A DNA stretch of 64,000 nucleotides from Clostridiales bacterium (GTDB lineage Bacteria > Bacillota > Clostridia > TANB77 > SIG350), in NCBI GenBank assembly GCA_015056545.1, contig SVGE01000003.1:107277-171276 (forward strand), in the 5' to 3' direction. Below the pieces are notes generated by a model. The model was not told the DNA's origin. It worked only from the letters and a program-made list of their open reading frames with translations, and ran no database searches. The position numbers and the translations under genes were made by a program. This document shows, one piece after another, positions 49,688-57,975 of the stretch (position 1 is its first letter; the number at the start of each line of letters is the position of its first letter).

Positions 49688-51664
49688 TTATTTAGATATA
49701 TCTACCTCATAATCAGGAGGATAGATTACATCTCTATACGGAGGCTCTGAGCTATCATTATCTGTATCATACAAACGAACTTTAACCGCTTCTGAAGAAC
49801 CATATTCGTCAAATACAGTTATTGTAACAGAACCAGATTTTCCACTTCGACCTTCTACAGTAATATAATCATCGTAGACTTTTACATATACCATATTAGA
49901 AGTAGAAACTTCATAATCCACTAAATCTCCATCTAGATTTTTAAAGTAGATTTTTGTCTTCTGAGTACCATATATGTGCTCTGTGCTGGTTACACCATAA
50001 TCATATTCTTCGTCATAGTCATTATGGTTATCTACAACAACACGTATTCTTTCACTATCACCATAGCGATCATACCCTGTTATAGTTACAGTTCCAGCAG
50101 CTTTTGCATATACTCTGATATATCCATCATACTCTGTTACAGAAACAATACCTGATTTTGACATTTTTGTATCATATATATCATCAATATATTTAAAATA
50201 CAAATTATCATATGCTCCTCTTTCGAGATAAACTGTATCTGTAAGTCCATAATCACGTCCGTCATCTTCATAGTAATAATCATCATTAATGTATACAGTT
50301 ATTGTTTCAGTATCACCATAGGTATCAGTAATTCTTATTTTTGCAGTTCCTTCATTTCTGCAGTAAACCGAAAGATATGATGAATACTTACTTACACTTA
50401 CATAACTTCCACCTGATGATACATAATATGAGCTGATATTTCTACCAGATGTCGGATAAACTTTTATTGTCTCCCCAGAATCAGCATAATAATAGTCATC
50501 ATAACCACTTGATGTAGTTGAATTCACTCTTACCGTAACTGTTTCAGATATACCATAAGTATCAACTATCTTAATTTTTGCTGTTCCAGCTTTTTTACCT
50601 TTTACAGACAAATAATTAGTATATTTACTTACAGTAATATATGATGAACCGCTTATAATATCATAGCTTCTAATATTACCTCTGTCAGGATGATATACTT
50701 TTTGTGTACTTCCAACTCTTACAGTATACTCAGTATTTGCATACTTATCTACAACAAGTATTTTTAATGACTGCTTATATCCGTTTTTAGATTTAGCAGT
50801 AATTGTAACTGTACCTTCCTCCTTAGCTGTTACTTTCAAATAATTAGTATATTTACTAACCGTAACAATTCCGCTTCTTGAGGTTGTATAACTTGAAATA
50901 GAAGTAATATTAGGGAAATATACATTCTCATAATCATCCAAATTTATGACATAGTCATATTCGGAATAATCATATTCTCCCCAACCGTCAGTATAAATAG
51001 GATAATCAATGTGTATATCATAGATTTCATCTACAATATCTGCATAATCATTGATATTCATTTCCAATTTATCTGCAAGACGTAAGCCTATTGTTATTAC
51101 TTCTTCTTTTGTTATCCAAGTATCAGGATTAAATGATTTTCCATCACCCTGAACAAGACCAGTATGTGTTGCTTTGAGTATTTCATCATATGCCCAATGA
51201 CCATTTATGTCATTATACGGATTAGATGTTCCTGTAGTTACTCGAATTGAGTTTGTCTCTTCAAGCATAGTTGTAAGCATCTTAATAAATTCAGCTCTTG
51301 TAACTTCTTTAGAAGCTCTTACTGTTCCATCACCATATCCCTTAACAATACCTTTAAGATACAGCCATGTTATAGCTTCTCTTTCCTTTGAATACGGTTC
51401 AAATATAGAAATATCGGAAAATGGTGCTTCAACTTTTGAAACATCTACTTCTGCTTCTCCCAAAAACTCATATATGCCATAAAGCATATTCATAGGATTA
51501 ATACGTTTATCGTATTCCATTAGATTTTCGTCCGCATCAGTTATCTGCATTGTCTGAGCTGTTGATGATTTAAACCAGCTACTCATGTTACCTGCTGCAA
51601 ATACAGCACTTGTACAACTGAAAACCATAATTGTTGCAAGAATTATTGCCAATAATTTTTTCAT
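49688..51664 (-). CDS. Secreted SLH-domain protein with repeated Ig-like domains
   Basis: The 658-residue surface protein has a signal peptide (1-23, A-V-F-A-A), two SLH domains (about 83-140 and 148-205, with I-V-K-G-Y-G-D-G and L-V-Q-G-D-G-K-S-F-N-P motifs) that anchor it to the cell wall polymer, and five repeated beta domains from about 245 on. Each repeat follows the plan ...S-S-Y-x-x-S-x-S-x-x-V-T-V-S-K-Y-x-x-Y-L-x-V-x-A-x-x-x-G-T-A-x-I-x-I-x-D-x-Y-G, similar to BIG2-type folds. Tyr and Asp are abundant in the linkers. Ligand unknown. Codon use is less AT-biased than in the neighbouring genes. Confidence 0.87.
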   Translation of the reverse strand: MKKLLAIILATIMVFSCTSAVFAAGNMSSWFKSSTAQTMQITDADENLMEYDKRINPMNMLYGIYEFLGEAEVDVSKVEAPFSDISIFEPYSKEREAITWLYLKGIVKGYGDGTVRASKEVTRAEFIKMLTTMLEETNSIRVTTGTSNPYNDINGHWAYDEILKATHTGLVQGDGKSFNPDTWITKEEVITIGLRLADKLEMNINDYADIVDEIYDIHIDYPIYTDGWGEYDYSEYDYVINLDDYENVYFPNITSISSYTTSRSGIVTVSKYTNYLKVTAKEEGTVTITAKSKNGYKQSLKILVVDKYANTEYTVRVGSTQKVYHPDRGNIRSYDIISGSSYITVSKYTNYLSVKGKKAGTAKIKIVDTYGISETVTVRVNSTTSSGYDDYYYADSGETIKVYPTSGRNISSYYVSSGGSYVSVSKYSSYLSVYCRNEGTAKIRITDTYGDTETITVYINDDYYYEDDGRDYGLTDTVYLERGAYDNLYFKYIDDIYDTKMSKSGIVSVTEYDGYIRVYAKAAGTVTITGYDRYGDSERIRVVVDNHNDYDEEYDYGVTSTEHIYGTQKTKIYFKNLDGDLVDYEVSTSNMVYVKVYDDYITVEGRSGKSGSVTITVFDEYGSSEAVKVRLYDTDNDSSEPPYRDVIYPPDYEVDISK

Positions 51665-51906
51665 TCTAATTTCTCCTTTTATATTATATTTTATATTTAC
51701 TTACTGCATACCATTTAAGGCAATGGTTAGGCCTTTAATTGTTATATATAAAAATAATTCAGAATTACTTTAATTGCTTTTTCTGAATTAGTAAAAAGGA
51801 TTTACCACAAACTAATAAATAGTTTGTGTTTCGCCAATAGACATTATTCATTAATAATTATACTATATTTTAGTAATTTATTCAATATTTTATGTTAACT
51901 TTACAC

Positions 51907-51934
51907 ATAAAAAATAAACCCATTTCTAGGTTTA
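51907..51934 (-). terminator. Terminator of the yqeY-like gene
   Basis: AAAATAAACC pairs with GGTTTATTTT. The gap 51665-51943 otherwise holds two AT-rich inverted repeats (near 51757-51790 and 51809-51828) and no gene that I can see. Confidence 0.75.
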
Positions 51935-51943
51935 TTTTCTTTA

Positions 51944-52387
51944 TTATGCTAATTCTTTTTTTACAATTTCATTAATTGTTCTACCATCTGCTCTACCAGT
52001 AGTTTTTTCTTTAACTGCTTTCATTACTTTTCCCATATCTTTGATATCTTTTGCATCTACTTCTACGATAGTATCTTTAATGATTTGTGTTAATTCTTCT
52101 ACTGATAATTCTTCTGGCAGATATGCTTTAACTATTTGAATTTCTTTTTCAAGTTCTTCTATTAAATCTTGTCTACCACTTTTTTCAAATTCAGCCATAG
52201 CATCTTTTCTTCTTTTTAATTCTTTTGATATTATATCTATAATACCATTTTCATCTAACTGAGTTAGATTATCTTTTTCATATTGTAAAATCGCTGCTCT
52301 TATCATTGTAACTGTATTTTTCTTTACAACATTTTTTTCTTTCATAGCATCTTTAAGGTCATTCATTAATTGTTCTTTTAAATCCAT
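51944..52387 (-). CDS. GatB/YqeY domain protein
   Basis: The 147-residue protein matches YqeY throughout: D-L-K-E-Q-L-M-N-D-L-K-D-A-M-K at the start, R-K-D-A-M-A-E-F-E-K-S-G-R-Q-D-L near 56, Y-L-P-E-E-L-S-V-E-E-L near 88, D-M-G-K-V-M-K-A near 119 and the closing G-R-A-D-G-R-T-I-N-E-I-V-K. It is related to the tail domain of the GatB amidotransferase, so tRNA binding is suspected. It is 15 bases downstream of rpsU, the usual association. Confidence 0.92.
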   Translation of the reverse strand: MDLKEQLMNDLKDAMKEKNVVKKNTVTMIRAAILQYEKDNLTQLDENGIIDIISKELKRRKDAMAEFEKSGRQDLIEELEKEIQIVKAYLPEELSVEELTQIIKDTIVEVDAKDIKDMGKVMKAVKEKTTGRADGRTINEIVKKELA

Positions 52388-52402
52388 AATATCATCCCTT
52401 TA

Positions 52403-52576
52403 TTAAAATTTTCTTTTTCTAGCTGCTTCTGATTTTTTCTTTCTTCTAACACTTGGTTTTTCATAATGTTCTCTTTTTCTAACTTCTGCTAAAACTCCAT
52501 TTTTAGCACATTGTCTTTTAAATCTTTTTAAAACATTATCAAAGTTTTCATTTTCTCTTACTCTAATTTCTGACAT
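52403..52576 (-). CDS. rpsU: 30S ribosomal protein S21
   Basis: The 57-residue basic protein begins [11 protein letters not shown] and contains A-L-K-R-F-K-R-type [13 protein letters not shown], then [17 protein letters not shown]21 contacts the Shine-Dalgarno region of 16S rRNA and aids initiation. A strong GGAGGGG ribosome site lies just upstream. It is followed by the yqeY-like gene. Confidence 0.95.
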   Translation of the reverse strand: MSEIRVRENENFDNVLKRFKRQCAKNGVLAEVRKREHYEKPSVRRKKKSEAARKRKF

Positions 52577-52749
52577 GTTCGGTTCCCCTCCTTCCAGCTG
52601 TTGGAATATCTATAGATATAAATACTTATAAAATAAATACTTATTTCTTTCACACACTTTACAATGGTAATATTATACCTCACACAACCTACTTATGTCA
52701 ATAGAAATATTGTATTTTCGCCATTTCTTAAAATATTTTTACATTTTAT

Positions 52750-54060
52750 CTATTTTATTCTTTTAGATATTTCTTCTATTGTTACTTTTTCTTGCTGTCC
52801 TGTTTCAATATTTTTCAATGTAAGTATATTGGTTTGTCTTTCTTCTTCACCTATTATTATTATATATTTTATATTTAATCTTTCAGCATATTTTATTTTT
52901 GCTTTAATTTTTTTATTATCAAAATATACTTGTGCATTTATTTCTTGACTTCTTAATTCATTTGCAACTTCAATACATTTATCTATATTTTCATCCATTG
53001 ACATTACTAAAACATCTGATACTGATTTTTTATTTTCTTTTATAATTCCCAATTCATTTAATTGATAAAATAATCTTGTAAATCCAATTGAAATACCAAC
53101 ACCTGGCAACTTTTGTTTTGTATAGTATTCGGCTAAATTATCATATCTTCCACCAGAACAAATACTTCCTATATTTCTATATTCATTTAAAAATGTTTCA
53201 TATACTGTACCTGTGTAATAATCTAATCCTCTAGCTATTTTTAAATTTATTTCAAAATTATTTTCTGGCAATTCAAATAATCTCATATATTTAACAACTT
53301 GTGTAAGCTCATTTAAACCTTCATTAAATATTTCATTATTTATTCCTAATTTATTTAATTTATCTAATTTCTCATTATTTGAACCAGTTATATTAATAAA
53401 ATCTACTATTGAATTAATCTTTTCTTCAGATATATTTAAATCTTTTAATGTAAGAATAACATTTTCTAATCCTATTTTATCTAATTTATCTATTATTCTC
53501 ATTACTTCTGGTGCTTCTTCAACTAAACCTAAATCCTCAAATAATCCATTTAATATTTTTCTATTATTTATATATATAGTAAAATCTCCAATATCTAATT
53601 CTTTAAATATTGTATAAATTATTTTAGGTAATTCAGCATCATTAATTATATTTAATTCACCATCACCAATTATATCTATGTCGCATTGATAAAATTCTCT
53701 ATATCTGCCTTTTTGTGGTCTCTCTCCTCTATATACTTTTCCTAATTGATATCTTCTAAAAGGAAATGCCAAATTGTTATAGTTTATTGCTACATATTTA
53801 GCAAGTGGTACTGTTAAATCAAAACGTAAAGATAAATCATTATCTCCTTTAGTAAATCTATATATTTGTTTTTCAGTTTCACCACCTGCTTTTGCTAATA
53901 GTACATCAGATAATTCAACAACTGGTGTATCTAAAGGTAAAAATCCATATTGTTCATATACTTTTCTAATTGTATCCATCATTTTATTAAATAATACTTG
54001 CTCATTAGGAAGTAATTCCATCATTCCTGGTAAAGTCTTTGCTTCTACTTTATTACTCAT
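52750..54060 (-). CDS. hisS: Histidyl-tRNA synthetase
   Basis: I place the start at 54060, with GAGAGGAG upstream. The open frame reaching 54177 would cross the leader terminator and is rejected. The 436-residue class II enzyme attaches His to tRNA-His. It shows motif 2 around Y-R-G-E-R-P-Q-K-G-R-Y-R-E-F-Y-Q near 110, the His-specific motif A-R-G-L-D-Y-Y-T-G-T-V-Y near 265 and G-G-R-Y-D-N-L near 293, plus a normal anticodon-binding domain. Expression appears to be controlled by the His-codon leader and attenuator at 54085-54291. Confidence 0.96.
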   Translation of the reverse strand: MSNKVEAKTLPGMMELLPNEQVLFNKMMDTIRKVYEQYGFLPLDTPVVELSDVLLAKAGGETEKQIYRFTKGDNDLSLRFDLTVPLAKYVAINYNNLAFPFRRYQLGKVYRGERPQKGRYREFYQCDIDIIGDGELNIINDAELPKIIYTIFKELDIGDFTIYINNRKILNGLFEDLGLVEEAPEVMRIIDKLDKIGLENVILTLKDLNISEEKINSIVDFINITGSNNEKLDKLNKLGINNEIFNEGLNELTQVVKYMRLFELPENNFEINLKIARGLDYYTGTVYETFLNEYRNIGSICSGGRYDNLAEYYTKQKLPGVGISIGFTRLFYQLNELGIIKENKKSVSDVLVMSMDENIDKCIEVANELRSQEINAQVYFDNKKIKAKIKYAERLNIKYIIIIGEEERQTNILTLKNIETGQQEKVTIEEISKRIK

Positions 54061-54084
54061 AATATTTTCTCCTCTCAATTTTAA

Positions 54085-54122
54085 TATATAAAAAAGCATG
54101 TTTATATCACCTAAACATGCTT
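54085..54122 (-). terminator. Attenuator terminator in the hisS leader
   Basis: AAGCATGTTTA (54112-54122 on the minus strand) pairs perfectly with TAAACATGCTT (54094-54104) around a 7-base loop, followed by T6. It ends about 25 bases before the hisS start. Confidence 0.85.
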
Positions 54123-54151
54123 GCTTTCTCATATTTATATATAGGTGATAT
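54104..54151 (-). promoter_or_regulatory. Antiterminator pairing of the hisS leader
   Basis: On the minus strand ATATCACCTA (54142-54151) is exactly complementary to TAGGTGATAT (54104-54113), which covers the terminator loop and adjoining stem bases. The two structures cannot form together. Confidence 0.7.
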
Positions 54152-54154
54152 TTC

Positions 54155-54232
54155 TTAACATGACAAATAGCCCACATGATGATGGGCTTTTACTACAACT
54201 ATTTTGTTATTATTAACAAATTGAAAATTCAT
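54155..54232 (-). CDS. His leader peptide of hisS (25 residues)
   Basis: The ORF starts M-N-F-Q-F-V-N-N-N-K, continues with three Val, and has three consecutive His codons (CAT CAT CAT, 54176-54184) before V-G-Y-L-S-C and stop. AAAGGTAG precedes the start by 8-9 bases and a perfect promoter lies upstream. The His codons lie in the loop of a GCCCA/TGGGC hairpin. Ribosome stalling at these codons when charged tRNA-His is short would favour the antiterminator and raise hisS expression. The mechanism is inferred from arrangement. Confidence 0.75.
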   Translation of the reverse strand: MNFQFVNNNKIVVVKAHHHVGYLSC

Positions 54233-54262
54233 AAATATCTACCTTTCTTAAAAACTAAAAAT

Positions 54263-54291
54263 ATTATACTATACATAATTATTAATGTCAA
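54263..54291 (-). promoter_or_regulatory. Consensus SigA promoter of the hisS leader
   Basis: Perfect TTGACA (54286-54291) and TATAAT (54263-54268) hexamers with a 17-base spacer on the minus strand, about 30 bases before the leader peptide's start. Confidence 0.85.
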
Positions 54292-54308
54292 ATATTTTAT
54301 TACGTATA

Positions 54309-54337
54309 TTGCTTTACATAATATTCTATGATATACT
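54309..54337 (+). promoter_or_regulatory. Promoter of the 54396-55250 gene
   Basis: TTGCTT (54309-54314), a 17-base spacer and TATACT (54332-54337) with an extended TGA. It faces away from the hisS promoter. Confidence 0.6.
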
Positions 54338-54395
54338 ATTAATCAAATTTTATAATTATTATCTAAAAAAATTTTTATTTTAAGGAGGAAAAATA

Positions 54396-55250
54396 ATGAT
54401 TAAACTTTATAATGGTATGACAAATCGTCATGCCCTCAATCAATTACATCTTCTTTGTAATGTAATTTCAGAAAATAAGGAGACTTTGCTTAGTGAATTT
54501 TATAAAAAAGGAAGTGTATCTTTTCATACAAATTTAGATTTTTTTGGAATGCCTGATGAAATGTCTGACATTTGTACATTAAGTAATGAAAAAGAAATTG
54601 AAGATTATATAAAAAATGATACTGAAGTCAGATTAAAAAAATTTATTCGCAGTAATCATATTAATCTTGATACAGATTATCTTTTAAATGATATTATTGA
54701 TTTCATAAAAGAAAAAGGTTATTATCCACTTGATAATGAAATGAAAAATATCATGAAATTTGCAGAAGATAAAAGAATAAAAAATTCACCCGTTTCTCCC
54801 AATACTATTACAAAAATTACAACACAAGATGTAATGAGAGAAATATTAGAACTTGCTGAAGAAATAATGGAAACAAGACGTGAAACTAAACCTGATGATA
54901 TTTCTATTCATACAGAACCTTATCCAGATAGATTAAGTATACCAGATGATAAGTTTAATCCTGTTATTACATATGAAAGATATTATGGTAGTAAAGATAG
55001 TAGTGACTATCGCTTAGATATATACTTGAATGCTAAATATTTTTATGAAATCTCTTCTGTTTGCTTTTATCGTTTTAAATATGATGGCGAAATTTATTGT
55101 GATACAGAAAAGTGGAACAGACAAAAAGTTGACTTGCCAATTAAGTGCCTGATTAAAATTCATAAAAACATGGTTAAGCTTGCCCAAAAAGAAAAAATTG
55201 ATTTCACACCTGAAATTACAGATTATTCAAAAATAACAGCATCTAAATAA
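54396..55250 (+). CDS. Hypothetical protein, 284 residues
   Basis: No family is recognised. The N-terminal half is helical and charged; the part from about 195 to 250 is strand-rich with many Tyr and Cys residues (Y-E-R-Y-Y-G, V-C-F-Y-R-F-K-Y-D-G-E-I-Y-C). There is no signal or membrane segment. It is a single-gene cassette with the same TTnnnn-17-TGATATACT type promoter and AAGGAGG ribosome site as the other accessory genes in the window, and it ends in a strong terminator. Confidence 0.7.
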   Translation: MIKLYNGMTNRHALNQLHLLCNVISENKETLLSEFYKKGSVSFHTNLDFFGMPDEMSDICTLSNEKEIEDYIKNDTEVRLKKFIRSNHINLDTDYLLNDIIDFIKEKGYYPLDNEMKNIMKFAEDKRIKNSPVSPNTITKITTQDVMREILELAEEIMETRRETKPDDISIHTEPYPDRLSIPDDKFNPVITYERYYGSKDSSDYRLDIYLNAKYFYEISSVCFYRFKYDGEIYCDTEKWNRQKVDLPIKCLIKIHKNMVKLAQKEKIDFTPEITDYSKITASK

Positions 55251-55251
55251 A

Positions 55252-55281
55252 AAACAATGTCCCATTTTATTGGGACATTAT
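55252..55281. terminator. Bidirectional terminator
   Basis: AATGTCCCA pairs with TGGGACATT and runs into T6 in the plus direction. It serves the genes ending at 55250 and 55285. Confidence 0.8.
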
Positions 55282-55284
55282 TTT

Positions 55285-55518
55285 TTATATATTAACTAAT
55301 ATGACATCTTCCCCTATTAAATGAATTTTATCCCATGGTATTACAATATCATTTGTATTAAATAGATTAATTCTTTTATTATTCCCAGGTACAACAATAG
55401 AATTAATTTTTCCATCTTCAAAACAAGCTTCAACATCTGTAACATAACCTAATTTTCTACCATTATTTATATTAATTACTTCTTTGTGTCTAAAATCTAA
55501 TGCTCTCCCTTCTAACAT
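55285..55518 (-). CDS. YlmC/YmxH family sporulation protein (PRC-barrel)
   Basis: The 77-residue protein fits the YlmC/YmxH family: an opening R-x-L-D-F-R-H-K-E-V-I-N-I, then G-R-K-L-G-Y-V-T-D and the closing I-P-W-D-K-I-H-L-I-G-E-D-V-I-L-V. PRC-barrel proteins of this type are common in spore formers and are often next to sigG, as here. The exact function is not known. No membrane segment. Confidence 0.9.
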   Translation of the reverse strand: MLEGRALDFRHKEVININNGRKLGYVTDVEACFEDGKINSIVVPGNNKRINLFNTNDIVIPWDKIHLIGEDVILVNI

Positions 55519-55568
55519 AATATATCACCCCAAATTTCTTTACTATATTATATTAGAAATATATTTTT

Positions 55569-56342
55569 CTATACATATTTTCGTATTCTTTTTAATGCAC
55601 TTCTTTCTAACCTACTTATTTGTGCTTGTGATATTCCTATCTCTTCTGCAACTTCAGTTTGTGTTTTTCCTTGGAAAAATCTTTTTTCAATTATTGTTCT
55701 TTCTCTATTATTTAATCTATTCATTCCTTCTTTAATTGCTAGATTACTACTCCATTTTTCCTCTAAATTTTTTGTATCTTTTATTTGATCAATTATACAG
55801 AAATTATCGCTTTCAGAATCTGAATAGGCATTTTCATATATTGATACAATGTCTTGCATTGACTCTAATGCAAAAACAATTTCTTCTTTTTCAACTTCTA
55901 AAACTTCTGCAATATATTCTATTGTTGGTTCTTCTCCTGTTTTATACATATAGTTTTCTTTTATACTTAATGCTTTATATGCTAAATCTTTTAAAGTCCT
56001 TGTTACTCTTAATATACTATTATCCCTTAAATACCTTTTTATTTCCCCTATTATCATTGGAACTGCATATGTTGAAAATTTAACATTTTGAGTTATATCA
56101 AAATTATCTATTGCTTTAATCAAACCAACACAACCTATTTGAAATATATCATCTATATTTTCTCCTCTATTTTTAAATTTTTTTACTATACTTAGAACTA
56201 ACCTTAAATTAGCATTAATAAATTCATTTCTCGCCTCTTTATCTCCTTGTTTTATTTTAAGCAATAATTCTTCCGCTTCTTTTTCTTTTAATACAGGTAA
56301 TTTTGATGTATCTACACCACATATTTCTACTCTGTTATACAC
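55569..56342 (-). CDS. sigG: Sporulation sigma factor SigG
   Basis: The 257-residue sigma factor directs late gene expression in the forespore. It begins with the SigG-type M-x-N-R-V-E-I-C-G-V-D-T-S-K-L-P-V-L, which is distinctive. Region 2 has R-L-V-L-S-I-V-K-K-F and F-S-T-Y-A-V-P-M-I-I-G-E-I-K-R-Y-L-R-D near 95-115, and region 4 ends with the Q-T-E-V-A-E-E-I-G-I-S-Q-A-Q-I-S-R-L-E helix-turn-helix. sigE lies upstream as in other Clostridia, but a tiny peptide gene and a SigE-like fragment lie between them here. Confidence 0.95.
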   Translation of the reverse strand: MYNRVEICGVDTSKLPVLKEKEAEELLLKIKQGDKEARNEFINANLRLVLSIVKKFKNRGENIDDIFQIGCVGLIKAIDNFDITQNVKFSTYAVPMIIGEIKRYLRDNSILRVTRTLKDLAYKALSIKENYMYKTGEEPTIEYIAEVLEVEKEEIVFALESMQDIVSIYENAYSDSESDNFCIIDQIKDTKNLEEKWSSNLAIKEGMNRLNNRERTIIEKRFFQGKTQTEVAEEIGISQAQISRLERSALKRIRKYV

Positions 56343-56453
56343 ATTAAAACCCTCCTTTGAAATTTTATGTTACTTACATTATTTCCAAAAGAGGTAATTT
56401 TTATACAATACAAAAACAGTCGAATTATGCAAGAATTTTACGATGAAAAATGT

Positions 56454-56482
56454 TTGACATTGGTATTTTATGGTAATATAAT
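56454..56482 (+). promoter_or_regulatory. Consensus SigA promoter of the 20-residue peptide gene
   Basis: Perfect TTGACA (56454-56459) and TATAAT (56477-56482) hexamers with a 17-base spacer. Confidence 0.85.
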
Positions 56483-56531
56483 ATAGCTATCTCCCATTGG
56501 AGAAATCTTAATGAGGGGAGGTGAATTATAG

Positions 56532-56594
56532 ATGAATTACATAGTTTGCTTTATGGTACTTCTATTTCTTCTTGTTATTACGGTAAAGCATTAG
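56532..56594 (+). CDS. Putative 20-residue single-helix membrane peptide
   Basis: This small ORF lies on the plus strand in the 415-base gap between sigG and the SigE-like fragment. It has a perfect promoter, a GGGGAGGTG ribosome site 8 bases before ATG, and a strong terminator 14 bases after the stop. The product begins M-N-Y, has about 14 hydrophobic residues (V, L, F, I), and ends V-K-H. The leader contains a small TCTCC/GGAGA hairpin. The design matches type I toxin peptides or small membrane regulators. No antisense RNA is evident from sequence alone. It is comparable to the peptide at 11586-11651. Confidence 0.6.
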   Translation: MNYIVCFMVLLFLLVITVKH

Positions 56595-56608
56595 AAATAC
56601 CTCAAATG

Positions 56609-56639
56609 AAAAAGGAGTAGCTGGGGGCTACTCCTTTTT
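56609..56639 (+). terminator. Terminator of the 20-residue peptide gene
   Basis: AAAAAGGAGTAGC pairs with GCTACTCCTTTTT around a G-rich loop. Confidence 0.9.
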
Positions 56640-56757
56640 CGTGAATTATTTCTGAATTACATAATAATTATGTGTTTCATAATTATATATATATTATATT
56701 ACCATTTTTTAGTAATGTCAATATGTAACGGAATTTAACTGTATATTTTTTTGATAA

Positions 56758-57093
56758 TTAAACTCCTTTTAAAAATTTTAATAATTGATTTTCAATACTT
56801 TTTTCAATATGTGTTAAGATTTCTGTTTTACTACCATAATCGAATGTATTTATACCTCTTATTAAACCAAGTGCACCTATAGCTACTGCATCTTTTTCAT
56901 TTTCAAAATATTTCTCATATTTTTTAGCAATATCTACTACAACTCGTAAATTACTTTCAATAAGCTTTGTTTTCATTTCATTTACTTTAATTCCGTTTTG
57001 TATGTTCAAAATAATTTTATTCTGCTCATCCTCACTCAAACTTCTTGGTAAACTCCGTTTTATTTCATCATTTAAAAATTTATTTTCTTTCAT
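56758..57093 (-). CDS. SigE-like sigma fragment (regions 1.2-2 only)
   Basis: The start at 57093 is chosen because AAGGAGA lies 8 bases upstream; the open frame extends to 57159 without support. The 111-residue product aligns with SigE from L-x-x-x-L-T/S-x-x-E-E through N-L-R-V-V-V-D-I-A-K-K-Y-E-K, G-A-L-G-L-I-R-G-I-N-T-F and the I-E-N-Q-L-L-K-F-L end of region 2. It stops there, with no region 3 or 4. The -10 recognition stretch is diverged (L-T-H-I-E-K-S-I-E-N for [11 protein letters not shown]). It has its own promoter. It could be a decayed copy of sigE or a small competitor for core RNA polymerase. Confidence 0.75.
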   Translation of the reverse strand: MKENKFLNDEIKRSLPRSLSEDEQNKIILNIQNGIKVNEMKTKLIESNLRVVVDIAKKYEKYFENEKDAVAIGALGLIRGINTFDYGSKTEILTHIEKSIENQLLKFLKGV

Positions 57094-57149
57094 TTTTTCT
57101 ATCTCCTTTTTAATAATTAAAATAGGTGTAATATTATTTTTTCTCGTAT

Positions 57150-57178
57150 ATATTAACATACATTATTTATTATGTCAA
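57150..57178 (-). promoter_or_regulatory. Promoter of the SigE-like fragment gene
   Basis: TTGACA (57173-57178), a 17-base spacer and TAATAT (57150-57155) on the minus strand: a SigA-type promoter, unlike the sporulation genes around it. Confidence 0.7.
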
Positions 57179-57246
57179 ATTCAGAAAATAAAAGATACAT
57201 ACTTGTTTTTTAGTATGTATCTCAAAAGGAAATTTATTATGAATAC

Positions 57247-57975
57247 TTATATTTTAGCCGTAATATCTTTTTTTAATCTTTTTATTATCTTTTTTTCTAA
57301 TCTAGATATATATGATTGAGAAATATTTAACATATCTGCTACATCTTTTTGAGTTTTTTCTTCTCCTGTTACAAATCCAAAGCGTAATTCCATTATGTAC
57401 TTTTCTCTAGGTTCAAGTTTTATTATTGCTTCATTTAAAAGTTTTAAATCAACTTCATTTTCTAAATCTTTACTAACACTATCATCTTCTCCACCTAATA
57501 TATCTGAAAGTACCATTTCATTTCCATCAGCATCAGTATTAAGAGGTTCATCTATAGATACTTCTGTTTTTATTCTATTATTTCTTCTTAAAAACATTAA
57601 TATTTCGTTTTCAATACATCTTGAAGCATATGTAGCAAGCTTTATGTTTTTATCTGGATTAAATGTATTAATTGCTTTCATAAGCCCTATTGTTCCTATA
57701 GAAATAATATCTTCAATACCAACAACTGATTTTTCATATTTTTTTGCAATATATACAACTAATCTTAAATTTCTCTCAACTAGTTTTTTCCTCATTTCAT
57801 CTACATTAATTCCATTACGTATATTTCTAATTACTTCATTTTCTTCTTCAGTTGTTAGAGGTGGAGGTAAAATTTCGCTTCCTCCTATGTATAATACACT
57901 ACTATCTTTTATTAGTCCCCACTTTTTTAAATATCTAATTATTAACTTATCCAATTTCAACTTTTCTATACTCAT
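57247..57975 (-). CDS. sigE: Sporulation sigma factor SigE (pro-SigE)
   Basis: The 242-residue mother-cell sigma factor carries the inactive pro-sequence (1-30) with the processing context [13 protein letters not shown] that matches B. subtilis pro-SigE closely. Regions 2 ([13 protein letters not shown] then [15 protein letters not shown]) and 4 ([20 protein letters not shown]) are complete. Cleavage is by SpoIIGA, encoded directly upstream with a 29-base overlap, so expression of the pair is coupled. Confidence 0.97.
   Translation of the reverse strand: MSIEKLKLDKLIIRYLKKWGLIKDSSVLYIGGSEILPPPLTTEEENEVIRNIRNGINVDEMRKKLVERNLRLVVYIAKKYEKSVVGIEDIISIGTIGLMKAINTFNPDKNIKLATYASRCIENEILMFLRRNNRIKTEVSIDEPLNTDADGNEMVLSDILGGEDDSVSKDLENEVDLKLLNEAIIKLEPREKYIMELRFGFVTGEEKTQKDVADMLNISQSYISRLEKKIIKRLKKDITAKI

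Noticed and set aside
54061..54177. N-terminal extension of hisS to 54177
   Set aside because: The extension runs through the attenuator terminator and the leader; the good ribosome site and family start are at 54060.
54061..54300. T-box riboswitch upstream of hisS
   Set aside because: A T-box was expected, but I found no antiterminator core with the conserved GGTGG context. The three in-frame His codons and the competing hairpins fit leader-peptide attenuation better. A covariance search would settle it.
56425..56430. SigF/SigG-type promoter upstream of sigG (GCATAA)
   Set aside because: A GCATA-like -35 is present on the minus strand, but I could not find a convincing -10 at the right spacing, so I do not list it.
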